This document shows positions 1 to 8,169 of a stretch of 64,000 nucleotides of DNA, piece by piece. A program made the translations under genes and the position numbers. This DNA is from Dethiobacter sp. (lineage in GTDB: Bacteria; Bacillota; Dethiobacteria; Dethiobacterales; Dethiobacteraceae). The stretch spans positions 1 to 64,000 of the forward strand of contig JAGXRN010000009.1 of assembly GCA_018335875.1 (NCBI GenBank), in the 5' to 3' direction. Below the pieces are notes generated by a model, which saw nothing but the letters and a program-made list of their open reading frames with translations, did not search any database and was not told where the DNA came from. Each line of letters starts with the position of its first letter. The stretch's first letter is position 1.

Positions 1-252
1 CTGCGCTTAAGCCAGTTGCCGGCGCCGAAAAGTGCCGTTCCACCCTATTATTATATCCATGCGTAGCCTCGTGCTTTAAAGGAAGGAGGGCTTGCTTTAG
101 CCTGCCATTATTGAGCTTACCAAAGAGCGTATTGCCATATGATGTTAATATTGTAATTTTTTGCAAATTATCCTTGGTTACCTTTAATATTTAACGAAGG
201 GACTTTCTGATACTACTCTATATTGCCCGCAGGATGTGCTTTTCTTTCATCT
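1..252. other. no gene recognised at window edge
   Basis: Both strands were read. Only short stop-rich frames are present, and no part of a recognisable protein enters from the left edge. The segment is the 3' flank of the minus-strand transporter operon. It is AT-rich between about 120 and 210 but shows no convincing hairpin followed by a T-run. Confidence 0.5.
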
Positions 253-1512
253 TTAAATAAATCTCAGCGCTTCGGCAGGGTCAAGGCGCGCCGCCTGCCT
301 TGCCGGTATGATGCTCGCCGCTAAGCCGATTACCACCGCAAGCAGGACAGCAAGGGCAAAAAGGTCAAAGCGCCAGGGGACAGAAATCTCCATGCCGGCT
401 AATACAGGGCCGGCTAAACGCGCGGCGGATGTGCCGGCAATGTAGCCGATGATCCCGCCCAGCACGCTGACAAATGCGCCTTCCATCAGGATAATCTTTG
501 TCACATGTGATTTTCGGAAACCAATGGCGCGGAACACCCCTATTTCACGCGTCCGTTCGCGGACGGCGCCGGACATGGTCAGTCCTACCACCAGCATGCC
601 CACAAACAGAATCAGGACAGATACCGACATACCGAAACGGGAGAGGCGGGTGAGCATTTCATCACGGCGGAGGGCTTCCTGGCGTAGGCTTGTCACCTCT
701 GCCCTGGGAAGTGCCTGGCGAAGTTGGGCAATCAAAGCATCCTCAGAACCCAAAGTGTAGTCGGCTGCCAGTTCAATCACTGTCACTTCATGGGGGCGGC
801 CCAAAAATGCCTGCGCTGCTCCCAGATTCATTAATATCTGTTCATCTTCGGATGAACCGCTGTCTTTGAGTACGCCAAATACGTGAAATCCCTGCCCTGA
901 TAAAGTAAGCCGGTCACCTTCCATTATGCCAAGGTTAGCTGCCAGGGTGGAACCCAGCAGGATTTCGTTATCTTTGAGAGACAGTTGTTCAAAGTCCTGC
1001 CGGGCGAGGTCAAGCCGTTCAAATTCCATCTCCTGCCCGTCGGATGTGACCATGGTGCGACGCCCGGTTTCGGCCATCTCTTGCGCGTCACGCAACCGCA
1101 GCCAGGGTTTGACCATAAACTCTTGCTGCAGATTGCTGCCTACCACAATTAAGTTTTGTCCAGTCTCCAGGGAAGCTAAGCCAAGCAGCTTAGGCGCCAC
1201 GGCACGTATCATATTACGGGAGGGAACACTTGCAATGGCCGCCACATCATCCATGGTCAGCCGCTCCACATCAAACATGACTTCAGGCAGTGTAATGCCG
1301 CCGTAGGAGAAGGTAAGCTCTCCCGCATCCGGAGTTATCACCACATTAGCGCCAAACTCCGCCACCTGGCGCGTCATTTCTGTTTTCATCGTTTCCACCA
1401 CTCCATACACTGACACCATGGTGGCAACCCCAATCACAAGTCCTACAAGAACAAATAACATTTTAGCCTTGCGGCGGCGGAGGTTATTGATGGCAATATG
1501 ATAAAGCTGCAT
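253..1512 (-). CDS. FtsX/MacB-family ABC transporter permease (copy 1)
   Basis: A 419-residue permease subunit of a LolCDE/MacB-type ABC transporter in the cytoplasmic membrane. The topology is typical of the FtsX family: a first membrane helix at about residues 18-40 after a basic NLRRRKAK stretch, a large extracytoplasmic domain, then three helices in the last 130 residues ending in the family hallmark 'ARRLDPAEALRFI'. It is the last gene of an operon with an ATPase (16 bp upstream), a second permease, a Gly/Cys-rich membrane protein and a DUF2318 protein. DUF2318 plus two FtsX permeases plus a LolD-like ATPase resembles the accessory half of FetMP-FetABCDEF-type iron uptake systems (family knowledge), but no FTR1 or P19 partner is visible. 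The substrate is therefore unproven. Confidence 0.88.
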   Translation of the reverse strand: MQLYHIAINNLRRRKAKMLFVLVGLVIGVATMVSVYGVVETMKTEMTRQVAEFGANVVITPDAGELTFSYGGITLPEVMFDVERLTMDDVAAIASVPSRNMIRAVAPKLLGLASLETGQNLIVVGSNLQQEFMVKPWLRLRDAQEMAETGRRTMVTSDGQEMEFERLDLARQDFEQLSLKDNEILLGSTLAANLGIMEGDRLTLSGQGFHVFGVLKDSGSSEDEQILMNLGAAQAFLGRPHEVTVIELAADYTLGSEDALIAQLRQALPRAEVTSLRQEALRRDEMLTRLSRFGMSVSVLILFVGMLVVGLTMSGAVRERTREIGVFRAIGFRKSHVTKIILMEGAFVSVLGGIIGYIAGTSAARLAGPVLAGMEISVPWRFDLFALAVLLAVVIGLAASIIPARQAARLDPAEALRFI

Positions 1513-1527
1513 AGTATCAAACCTCCG

Positions 1528-2244
1528 TTACCGTTTTTTACCTGAGACAAGCTGTAAAATCTCAGCTTTGTCTGTGCAAAGCTGCCCGTCCTTCATCAGT
1601 ATGGTGCGCCCCATATAGCGGGTATTGTCAGGGTTATGGGTCACCATCAGCACTGTAAGGCCTTCCTGGTTGAGCTCCTGAAACAACTCCATAATTTCAT
1701 CCCCTGTTTTGGTGTCCAGACTGCCTGTAGGTTCATCTGCCAGCACCACGGGCGGTTCATTAACTATGGCACGGGCAATGGCCACCCGTTCCTGTTCACC
1801 GCCGGACAGTTGGTTGGGCAGCCTGTTCATCTTCCCTGCCAGGCCGACACGGCAGAGAACGCCCTCAGCCATTTCCCGCTTTACTTTATTTGAGTTGCTG
1901 GTTGTTGTGAGGGGGAGCATAACATTTTCAATGGCCGTCAGATACGGTATCAGTTGAAATTGCTGGAAGACAAATCCCAGGTATTCACGGCGGAAATCGG
2001 CGCGCTTCTCCTGTGAAAGTGCGTATAAATCAATGCTGTCAATTTCAATGGTACCGGAGGTGGGCGGGTTGAGGCCGCCGAGAATAGAAAGCAGGGTACT
2101 CTTGCCGGAGCCGGAATGGCCCATTACAGCAAGGGACTCACCTTTATAAATATCCAGGCTTACTCCACGCAGCGCCTGCACTTCGTCGCCCATGGATGTA
2201 TATGTCTTTTTTAAGTCGTTCATGCATATCATGATCTCCGGCAT
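1528..2244 (-). CDS. LolD/MacB-type ABC transporter ATPase (copy 1)
   Basis: A 238-residue ATP-binding subunit that powers the two flanking FtsX-type permeases. The sequence shows Walker [10 protein letters not shown] at about residues 42-50, a Q-loop in '[19 protein letters not shown]', the signature [14 protein letters not shown] and Walker [13 protein letters not shown]. The EPTGSLD form is typical of the LolD/MacB/FtsE branch, which often acts mechanically on extracytoplasmic substrates instead of pumping a solute through a channel. The start is supported by AAAGGAGG seven bases upstream. It lies between the two permease genes with 16 and 27 bp gaps, so it is certainly in one operon with them. 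Confidence 0.93.
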   Translation of the reverse strand: MPEIMICMNDLKKTYTSMGDEVQALRGVSLDIYKGESLAVMGHSGSGKSTLLSILGGLNPPTSGTIEIDSIDLYALSQEKRADFRREYLGFVFQQFQLIPYLTAIENVMLPLTTTSNSNKVKREMAEGVLCRVGLAGKMNRLPNQLSGGEQERVAIARAIVNEPPVVLADEPTGSLDTKTGDEIMELFQELNQEGLTVLMVTHNPDNTRYMGRTILMKDGQLCTDKAEILQLVSGKKR

Positions 2245-2271
2245 GCTCGTTCCTCCTTTGGTTGGTTCATC

Positions 2272-3471
2272 CTAAATGAAACGCAGGGCTTCCGCCGGGT
2301 CAAGCCGGGCGGCTTTTAATGCGGGGTAGGCGCTGGCCAGGACAGCCAGTACAACCGACAGTATCACCGATGGCAGAATCAAATCAAGCCGCAGAGGAAT
2401 GCTCCCCTGGAGTTGTGCCAAAAACGGGCCTGCCACACGGGCGGCGACGCTACCGAAGAGATATCCTGTCACTCCGCCAAATACGCTCACCAAACCAGCT
2501 TCCAGGAAAATAATCTCCATCACATGGACGCGGCGAAAACCAATAGCCCTGAAGATTCCGATTTCACGGGTCCGCTCATTGACGGAAGAAAGCATGGTTG
2601 TCAATACCACAAGCGCTGCAATTATCAGGACCACGCCGGAGAGAGCAAAGCCAAACGCTGAAAACTGGTCGATGGTCTGATAGCGGAACATTGCCGCCTG
2701 CCGCAGAGCTATGACACGGCTGTTGGGCAGCGCGCCGGAGAGCCCCGCCACAATTTCTTCAATAGGGCAGAAGTTGCAGTAGGCGGAAACTTCTATCATC
2801 GACAGTTCACCCGGACGCCCAAGCAGCCCCTGCACCACAGCCAAGTTGCCATAAATCAGGCCGTCCTCTTCGGTACCCATTTCGTTAAGTACTCCAAAGA
2901 CGGTAAAAGTGCGGCCGTTTAGATCAAGTGTGTCTCCTGCCTTTTTACGGAGCACCCGTGCCGCCGAAGGCCCCAGAATCAGGCCGTCTTCCGGCACGTC
3001 CAAAAGCGCCAGGTCCCCCACTTTTTCACGGGTTGACACACCTGCCTGCTCACGCAGGGAGAACCAGGGTTTTTGCGTAAACTCCCGTTTTGTCTCTACG
3101 CCTACAAGGAGGGCATTTTGATTGCCGACTTTTACAGCACCGATAAGCTTCGGGGAAACGATATTAATGTATTGCACCACGTCAGATTCATAGATTCCGG
3201 GTATGTCATCCATGGTCAGCGTCTGCACCTCAAAGGCGACATCGGAAACCACAGTCCCGCCATAGCTTAACTCCAACCCTTCAGAACGGGGAATAATCAC
3301 TGCGTTGGCGCCAAACTCATCAATCCTGTCGCCAAGCTCAAGGCGCATGGCCTGGACAATACTCAACATCGCCACCACTGTGGCTACGCCAACCACCATT
3401 CCCAGCATCAGGAAAAGCATTTTCATTTTGCGGCGTTTTAGATTACTTATGGCAACCTGAAATATATTCAT
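2272..3471 (-). CDS. FtsX/MacB-family ABC transporter permease (copy 2)
   Basis: A 399-residue permease, clearly homologous to the neighbouring 419-residue one: the same N-terminal 'NLKRRKMKMLF', an extracytoplasmic domain, three C-terminal helices and an identical 'ARLDPAEALRFI' terminus. Unlike copy 1, the periplasmic-type domain contains a close cysteine pair (YCNFCPIEEI, about residue 232). The 384-residue permease at 4.9-6.1 kb has an equivalent pair (YCTTCPLPEI), so these two are the orthologous type. The paired cysteines could bind metal or form a disulfide (inference). The start has GAGGTGA upstream. It probably forms a heterodimer with the 253-1512 product. Confidence 0.88.
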   Translation of the reverse strand: MNIFQVAISNLKRRKMKMLFLMLGMVVGVATVVAMLSIVQAMRLELGDRIDEFGANAVIIPRSEGLELSYGGTVVSDVAFEVQTLTMDDIPGIYESDVVQYINIVSPKLIGAVKVGNQNALLVGVETKREFTQKPWFSLREQAGVSTREKVGDLALLDVPEDGLILGPSAARVLRKKAGDTLDLNGRTFTVFGVLNEMGTEEDGLIYGNLAVVQGLLGRPGELSMIEVSAYCNFCPIEEIVAGLSGALPNSRVIALRQAAMFRYQTIDQFSAFGFALSGVVLIIAALVVLTTMLSSVNERTREIGIFRAIGFRRVHVMEIIFLEAGLVSVFGGVTGYLFGSVAARVAGPFLAQLQGSIPLRLDLILPSVILSVVLAVLASAYPALKAARLDPAEALRFI

Positions 3472-3501
3472 CTGCTCACCTCAAACTAAGGCTTATGCTG
3501 C

Positions 3502-3933
3502 TTAAAGTTCGTAAACCTCGCCGTTGGCATAGCCGATACGGGCCACACGCACGCCGTCCTTGAAAATATAGATTTCCTGGTGGCAGCCAAAGTCTTCCAC
3601 TGTCGCTTCCACATCACTGTCGCCATAAGTTCCCGCGTAATATTGAAGACCGATTAGACGCATCTCTTCCGTGGAAACAGCAGCTCCGCCGCCCCCGCTG
3701 CCGCAGCCGCCGCAGCCGCCCCCGCCGAAAGCGCCATTTCCGCCCGTACGGGCAAAAATATAGTTATTGTAGCCAATAAACACGATTACCGCAATTAAGG
3801 CTATAATCACATAGTCTTTGATTGTTGAAAGTGAGTCTTTCTTGTAATGCCTTTCCCGCCCGACAGTATTACTCTCAATCTCATCAAAGCCGCCTTCTTC
3901 ATCCCAATCATCCCGATAAATATCATTTGGCAT
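3502..3933 (-). CDS. membrane-anchored Gly/Cys-rich protein, function unknown
   Basis: 143 residues. An acidic N-terminal segment is followed by one membrane helix (about residues 40-57, 'YVIIALIAVIVFIGYNN'), then a low-complexity linker with a CGGCG motif in a glycine run (about residues 68-85), then a small soluble domain with one more Cys-His pair (DFGCHQEIYIFKDG) ending 'RIGYANGEVYEL'. The topology suggests an extracytoplasmic domain. The CGGCG motif could ligate a metal or Fe-S centre, but this is speculation. It lies between the DUF2318 gene and the permease in an operon. I do not recognise the family. It may be an operon-specific partner of the DUF2318 protein. Confidence 0.75.
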   Translation of the reverse strand: MPNDIYRDDWDEEGGFDEIESNTVGRERHYKKDSLSTIKDYVIIALIAVIVFIGYNNYIFARTGGNGAFGGGGCGGCGSGGGGAAVSTEEMRLIGLQYYAGTYGDSDVEATVEDFGCHQEIYIFKDGVRVARIGYANGEVYEL

Positions 3934-3973
3934 TTTTACACCTCCGTTAATTTAAAACAGCTTTTAAATCGCG

Positions 3974-4558
3974 CTACAGCGTGCGGATACGCCAGTTAAG
4001 CACTTCTTCAAGTTCAATATTAATTATCCCGTTTTCAACCACTCCGTTCATATTAACCGGGGGATACGAACCACAGGCGACCGCACCGGAGATAAATTTA
4101 TGATCCTCAATGGTATAAGTGGTACGGCAGGTATCACAGAACAGTGTCTCTCCGGCCAGTGAAAAAGTCCGGCCTCGGCAGGGCTCACACATGCTGCTGC
4201 CGGCAAAGAGACGGCCTGAGGGCGTGATATAGGCCATCAGGGGGACCATGACGCCTTCATTGTTCTCTATTTCGAAGTATACAATATTCTTTTCATCAAC
4301 CACAGACAGAGGTATCTGGATTTTGCCGCCGCTGATTTCCGGCTCCACCCTGGTCATGGATACAAACTTACCCACATAAGAGCGTGTTGCCGCTACCGGC
4401 TCGCCAAAATATTCTCCCTGCGCCTCCTGGCCTGATTTAAGCATCACCATTGCCACCGCTGCAAACACCACAATCGCGACCGCCACCATAATCAGAGGAG
4501 CTTTGCTCTTTTGCGGCTGTGTAAATTGCTGTTTTTTACTAGTAGTTTGCTTCGACAT
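3974..4558 (-). CDS. DUF2318 family membrane-anchored metal/Fe-S protein (copy 1)
   Basis: 194 residues. A short basic N-terminus is followed by one membrane helix (about residues 21-42) and an extracytoplasmic domain whose last third carries MCEPCRG and LFCDTCRTTY, two CxxC pairs about 20 residues apart. This is the cysteine signature I associate with DUF2318. In proteobacterial Fet/P19-type loci, DUF2318 proteins are encoded beside FtsX permeases and a LolD-type ATPase, as here. It is the first gene of the operon, 41 bp ahead of the Gly/Cys-rich gene. A strong promoter and a BlaI-like dyad lie immediately upstream. It is paralogous to the 6105-6728 product. Electron transfer or metal handling is likely but not shown. 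Confidence 0.82.
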   Translation of the reverse strand: MSKQTTSKKQQFTQPQKSKAPLIMVAVAIVVFAAVAMVMLKSGQEAQGEYFGEPVAATRSYVGKFVSMTRVEPEISGGKIQIPLSVVDEKNIVYFEIENNEGVMVPLMAYITPSGRLFAGSSMCEPCRGRTFSLAGETLFCDTCRTTYTIEDHKFISGAVACGSYPPVNMNGVVENGIINIELEEVLNWRIRTL

Positions 4559-4576
4559 TTTATTCCTCCTAAGCTT

Positions 4577-4593
4577 TACTAAAAGATGTAGTA
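4577..4593. promoter_or_regulatory. BlaI-type operator dyad (site 1)
   Basis: TACTAAA-AGA-TGTAGTA is an inverted repeat with 7-bp arms, a 3-bp centre and one mismatch to the window-wide consensus TACTACA-N3-TGTAGTA. It lies 11-27 bp downstream of the -10 box of the promoter at 4604-4632, so over the expected transcription start, and just upstream of the DUF2318 gene. Binding by the BlaI-family protein at 18618-19061 is inferred. Confidence 0.65.
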
Positions 4594-4603
4594 GCTGATT
4601 TAA

Positions 4604-4632
4604 ATTATAGATTCACGTGAAAGGAATTGCAA
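4604..4632 (-). promoter_or_regulatory. sigma-A-type promoter of the DUF2318/FtsX operon
   Basis: Read on the minus strand: TTGCAA, a 17-bp spacer, then TATAAT. The start codon of the DUF2318 gene is about 46 bp downstream. The spacing is ideal for a housekeeping promoter. Confidence 0.7.
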
Positions 4633-4735
4633 GCATTTAATTGTGAATAATTTGTGAACATTTTTTTTAAAAAAAAAGACCAAGCTCTATCTTGCTCTCA
4701 GACAGAACCAGGTGCAACTTTTAAGCTATAATATA

Positions 4736-4894
4736 TTAAACTTTGAATTTCAGCGTCCAGGTCCGTATTATGCAATTCTCACTGATTTCGCTGGAAGATA
4801 TAATTTCTACATTATACCTGACCTGCTCGTCAAGTATCCGTAGATACAAAGGGAGACGCTTGATGACCTTCCCTGGGATAGTCCGTTTAGCCAT
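4736..4894 (-). pseudogene. truncated Rex-like redox repressor N-terminus
   Basis: The ORF track starts at 4960, but AGGAGG seven bases before the internal ATG at 4894 fixes a 52-codon product beginning MAKRTIPGKVIKRLPLYLRI. That segment, with the following 'SSSEISE', matches the N-terminal winged-helix start of the NADH-sensing repressor Rex (usually about 210 residues). The match then ends abruptly in a non-homologous tail, NCIIRTWTLKFKV. The rest of the DNA-binding domain (the IRRD recognition-helix region) and the whole Rossmann domain are absent, and neither alternative frame downstream restores them. It is probably a decayed relic at the tail of the ccm operon. A functional micro-protein cannot be excluded because the ribosome binding site is intact. 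Confidence 0.6.
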
Positions 4895-4946
4895 TTTAAA
4901 CTCCTCCTGTCTTTGTTCTATTTGACCAAAAAAAGTATCACCACTC

Positions 4947-6101
4947 TTAAATGTGGCCAAGAGCTGTTATGGGGTCAATTGATGACGCCTTATAGGCAGG
5001 ATATGCTCCTGCAGCCAGGGTCAAAGTCAAGGCGCCCAACACTGAGAAGTAAGCTAACGCAGGATTAAAAGCGCTTTTTAAAGTCAGGTCAAGCAGAAAA
5101 GGAGCCAGCTTTAACGACATATAAGAGCCTGCTATATAACCGCCTGCTCCTCCTGCCAAGCCAATGAGGGCTACCTCTGTCAGTATAACTTCAAGTATAT
5201 GCCTGCGGCGGAAGCCCAGCGAGCGCATAATTCCAATCTCCCGTGTTCTTTCCCTGATTGAGGCAAGCATGGTGACTAAGACAATCAAAGCTGCAGTAAG
5301 TGAAAGCAGGATGACCGAAACAACGGAAAAAGAGAAAAAGCGGTCAACCACTTCCTGACGGCTTCTGACAACCTCCGCCAGGGCTGTGACCCTGGCATTG
5401 GGAAGAGCTTCCCCAATTTGACGTACTATCTCCGGAAGGGGACAAGTAGTGCAGTAAGCAGCCACCTCAATAAAAGAAAGCCTGCCGTCAAGTCCGAACA
5501 TGTCCTGAACTGTGAGCAGTTGCATAAAAACAAAGTCATCTTCCTCCGACCCCTGCTCCTCCAGCACAGCTGTAACGGTGAATTCATTTCCTTCAATTTT
5601 AACACTGTCGCCTGGGCCGAGCCCCAGGGAGCGAGCTGCCCTGCTGCCCAACAATACATCTTTAACTCCACGGGGGCGGTCACCGTAGTATCGCCACCAG
5701 CGTTTCATCTGCAGTTCCTGTGGAAAGTCAACGCCTACCACCAAAACCTGTTGACCTGAGATTTCTGCCGGTGTTAAAATCTTGGGCGCCACAAAAGCTA
5801 TGCTGTCACGCTCTTCAATAGTGTTAATCCTTATTACGTCTTCTGTCTCCAGGTAGCTCATTTCACCACCCGCCCCCGGGATAACAACATCCCCATAACT
5901 AAACGCTCCCACCTCCAGCGGAACTATCATTATATTGGCCCCGATTTCATCAAAGGTATCAGCTAAGCTTACAGCAGCCTCTCTGGTGATCGTGAACAGG
6001 CTTACAGCTGTTGTAACTGCAATCAATATCCCAACGAGTGGGAAAATAATTTTGGACTTACGTCGACATATATTTTTATAAGCCAGGTCATCAAGACGCA
6101 T
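4947..6101 (-). CDS. FtsX/MacB-family ABC transporter permease (copy 3)
   Basis: 384 residues with FtsX-family topology: an N-terminal helix after NICRRKSK, an extracytoplasmic domain and three C-terminal helices, ending 'YKASSIDPITALGHI'. The extracytoplasmic domain carries the cysteine pair YCTTCPLPEI, which it shares with the 2272-3471 permease but not with the 253-1512 one. It is 3 bp from the DUF2318 gene upstream and has no ATPase in its own run of genes. It may pair with the ATPase at 16774-17463 or the one at 1528-2244 (inference). Confidence 0.87.
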   Translation of the reverse strand: MRLDDLAYKNICRRKSKIIFPLVGILIAVTTAVSLFTITREAAVSLADTFDEIGANIMIVPLEVGAFSYGDVVIPGAGGEMSYLETEDVIRINTIEERDSIAFVAPKILTPAEISGQQVLVVGVDFPQELQMKRWWRYYGDRPRGVKDVLLGSRAARSLGLGPGDSVKIEGNEFTVTAVLEEQGSEEDDFVFMQLLTVQDMFGLDGRLSFIEVAAYCTTCPLPEIVRQIGEALPNARVTALAEVVRSRQEVVDRFFSFSVVSVILLSLTAALIVLVTMLASIRERTREIGIMRSLGFRRRHILEVILTEVALIGLAGGAGGYIAGSYMSLKLAPFLLDLTLKSAFNPALAYFSVLGALTLTLAAGAYPAYKASSIDPITALGHI

Positions 6102-6104
6102 GAG

Positions 6105-6728
6105 TTAAACTTCTCCTTCGCTCATCTGACGGTCAATCACGGCAGGACGCGGCTGCCATGATTTGATCTCTTCCTCCGCAATCAGGACATACTCTCCGTC
6201 TTTATCGACCTCATAATCAATTTCTTCCGGAGGGTACTGAGGGCAACCTCCCGCAATCCCTTTAAGGTCAGTAAGCCGCCATGTAGTTCTGCAGGTGTCG
6301 CAGACCAATTCCGTTCCATTGATATGAAATCGCTGTGACCGACAGGGTTCACACATAGAAATAGCAGCAATTACACGACCGGAGGGTGAAATAAAAGCGA
6401 CAAGGGGAATTATCCTTGTGCCTCCGATGTATTCCGTGTATATTATCTTCTCATCAAGCAGCGCCTGCAGTGGTATACGGACTTTGCCGTTCACTGTTTC
6501 AATGTCGATATCTGTCATCTGGATGATTCCGCTGTAGCTCATGGGGCGGCCAATATTATAACTGCCCCCTTCCCAGCGCCGCGGTACTCCTGTTGCACCC
6601 CGATTGGCCCAGGCAAAAACCAGGGTACCCCCGATACCTGCCAGTATAAATATTAAGATCACAAGACGGTTGGGTCCATGGGATTTTCTTTTTGCGGCAA
6701 ATTCCCTTTTTTTATCATCCGGTGTCAC
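6105..6728 (-). CDS. DUF2318 family membrane-anchored metal/Fe-S protein (copy 2)
   Basis: 207 residues, starting at a GTG with GGAGG seven bases upstream. The layout matches the 3974-4558 paralog: a basic N-terminus, one membrane helix (about residues 22-42), then a domain with MCEPCRS and LVCDTCRTTW in its last third. The domain order and the neighbouring FtsX permease (3 bp away) repeat the arrangement of the first transporter operon. Here the pair is embedded at the end of the cytochrome c maturation operon. That suggests a role in extracytoplasmic redox or metal chemistry linked to haem proteins (inference). Confidence 0.82.
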   Translation of the reverse strand: MTPDDKKREFAAKRKSHGPNRLVILIFILAGIGGTLVFAWANRGATGVPRRWEGGSYNIGRPMSYSGIIQMTDIDIETVNGKVRIPLQALLDEKIIYTEYIGGTRIIPLVAFISPSGRVIAAISMCEPCRSQRFHINGTELVCDTCRTTWRLTDLKGIAGGCPQYPPEEIDYEVDKDGEYVLIAEEEIKSWQPRPAVIDRQMSEGEV

Positions 6729-6775
6729 AGGTCTTCCTCCTTATATCCAAAACCGCTAGGATGCACAGATATGTC

Positions 6776-7303
6776 TTAGAAATTATTGATGATGAGCTGC
6801 AAAGCTTCCATCAGATTTTGCGCCATAATTCCAACCCAGAAAACACGGGTGCCTTCCACCCAATAGAAATTCTCCATGCCGGCGCCTGTCACATAGTAAT
6901 AAGTATTGCTTTCTGTCTGTAGAACCTGCCTGTTTGTAAAAACAGTACTGGCCGGAATCTTTTCGTCCATAATATCCAGAAGATAATGTGCATCATCCTC
7001 GGTGCCGGAGACGCTGATCCAAAGGATAAAGCTTTCCCTGTCTCGTGTATAGGTAGCAACAAAAGCATCAGTCACCTCAATTCCTACACCGCCGTGCAGC
7101 ATTTCAATGTTTGCCTGCGCCGCCTCTCCTTCAACTAAATCGGTCAAATTGTAACCTCCGACATTGCCCGGAAAAATATGCCCCCTTACATTTCTGCCCC
7201 CCTGTCTCGCATTATTTTGTCCGGCGGGCAAAAGCCTGATGCTGATGACAGTGACCGCCGCCAGGACAGTTAGTACAATTAACAATGGAACCGCTTTTTT
7301 CAC
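6776..7303 (-). CDS. single-pass membrane protein of the ccm operon, function unknown
   Basis: The track start at 7318 overlaps the CcmD stop codon. A GGGAGG six bases before the GTG at 7303 gives a 175-residue product beginning VKKAVPLL. It has one N-terminal helix (about residues 3-22) followed by an extracytoplasmic domain of about 150 residues without cysteines, rich in beta-type segments ('ESFILWISVSGT', 'TYYYVTGAGMENFYWVEG'). No family is recognised. Its position between ccmD and the DUF2318 gene suggests a role in the maturation or export machinery. Confidence 0.72.
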   Translation of the reverse strand: MKKAVPLLIVLTVLAAVTVISIRLLPAGQNNARQGGRNVRGHIFPGNVGGYNLTDLVEGEAAQANIEMLHGGVGIEVTDAFVATYTRDRESFILWISVSGTEDDAHYLLDIMDEKIPASTVFTNRQVLQTESNTYYYVTGAGMENFYWVEGTRVFWVGIMAQNLMEALQLIINNF

Positions 7304-7317
7304 AGGATTCCCTCCCA

Positions 7318-7458
7318 CTAAACAGCATTCTTTTTCTGTAAAGCTTCACTGAGCATTTCAACTTCCGCGGCCAGCTTCTTCTGGCGGTGTCCCTGCAGCA
7401 GGCTGTAGCCGAAAAGAATAATCCAGATTGTCAGATAAGCTGCAAAAAAATAATACAT
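7318..7458 (-). CDS. ccmD: CcmD-like small membrane protein
   Basis: Too short for the ORF track. It is 46 codons, MYYFFAAYLTIWIILFGYSL followed by LQGHRQKKLAAEVEMLSEALQ. One membrane helix followed by a basic, coiled-coil-prone tail is the CcmD layout, and the gene sits directly after ccmC, the usual CcmD position. CcmD assists release of haem-loaded CcmE from the CcmABC complex in characterised System I bacteria. The identification rests on size, topology and context, since CcmD sequences are poorly conserved. The stop codon overlaps the region upstream of the next gene. Confidence 0.78.
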   Translation of the reverse strand: MYYFFAAYLTIWIILFGYSLLQGHRQKKLAAEVEMLSEALQKKNAV

Positions 7459-7471
7459 TTTTCAAGCCTCC

Positions 7472-8167
7472 TTATTCTCTGATCAAGTCTTTTAACTCCT
7501 CAAGCTTCTCCGCTGCAAGCCGCAGGTAAATACCTCTGACAAGGAAGAAAACGTAGAGGAGAGTAAACGTCAACAGGCTGGCCATCAGGGTTCTAAACAT
7601 ATTGGGACCCATATGAAAGCCACCTGAGTCGACCACGGTTGGGTGAATACTCCACCACCAACGGATTGACATAAAGACCAGGGGCACGTTGAGAAATCCG
7701 ACAATGCCAAAAACTGCCGACAAGACCCTCTTTTTTTCTTCTTCAAGTGCAGTACCCCTGACCATGAGATATGCCAGGTAGATGAACCAGAGAATGAGCG
7801 TCGTAGTGAGACGCACATCCCAGTTCCACCAGACGTTCCACGAAGATTTGGCCCATATGGGCCCGGTAATAAGTACTATGGTCGTAAATACTACCCCGAC
7901 CTCAGCTGAAGAAAATGCAATGCGGTCAAGTGAGCGTGACCTTGTTTTCAAGTAAAGGATACTGGTCGCAAAAACGATAAAGAAGGCAAAAAACGCAACC
8001 CAGGCAGAAGCCACGTGAAAGTAAAAAATTCTCTGCACATCACCAAGGCGTACATCCCTGGGTACCCAGATAATAACCATGTAAATCACGGCGGCACTAA
8101 TAATATAAGTCAGCCAGGAAAAAATGTTGTACCAGGCAGGATAGGACAATTCCTTTTTCAGTGACAT
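7472..8167 (-). CDS. ccmC: CcmC haem-handling permease
   Basis: GGAGG seven bases upstream favours the ATG at 8167 over the track GTG at 8173. The product is about 231 residues with six membrane helices. The tryptophan-rich loop 'SSWNVWWNWDVRLTT' is the CcmC form of the WWD domain, which with flanking histidines (HVAS in loop 1 and SIHPTV later) holds haem for attachment to CcmE. It is the third gene of the ccmABC block, 2 bp after ccmB. In System I the product forms a complex with CcmA and CcmB in the cytoplasmic membrane. Confidence 0.95.
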   Translation of the reverse strand: MSLKKELSYPAWYNIFSWLTYIISAAVIYMVIIWVPRDVRLGDVQRIFYFHVASAWVAFFAFFIVFATSILYLKTRSRSLDRIAFSSAEVGVVFTTIVLITGPIWAKSSWNVWWNWDVRLTTTLILWFIYLAYLMVRGTALEEEKKRVLSAVFGIVGFLNVPLVFMSIRWWWSIHPTVVDSGGFHMGPNMFRTLMASLLTFTLLYVFFLVRGIYLRLAAEKLEELKDLIRE

Positions 8168-8169
8168 TT

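Noticed and set aside
1-252. possible partial gene at the left edge
   Set aside because: All six frames are interrupted within short distances and none shows protein-like sequence.
4743-4925. 60-residue plus-strand ORF opposite the Rex fragment
   Set aside because: The minus frame has a perfect Shine-Dalgarno and clear Rex similarity; the plus frame has neither.
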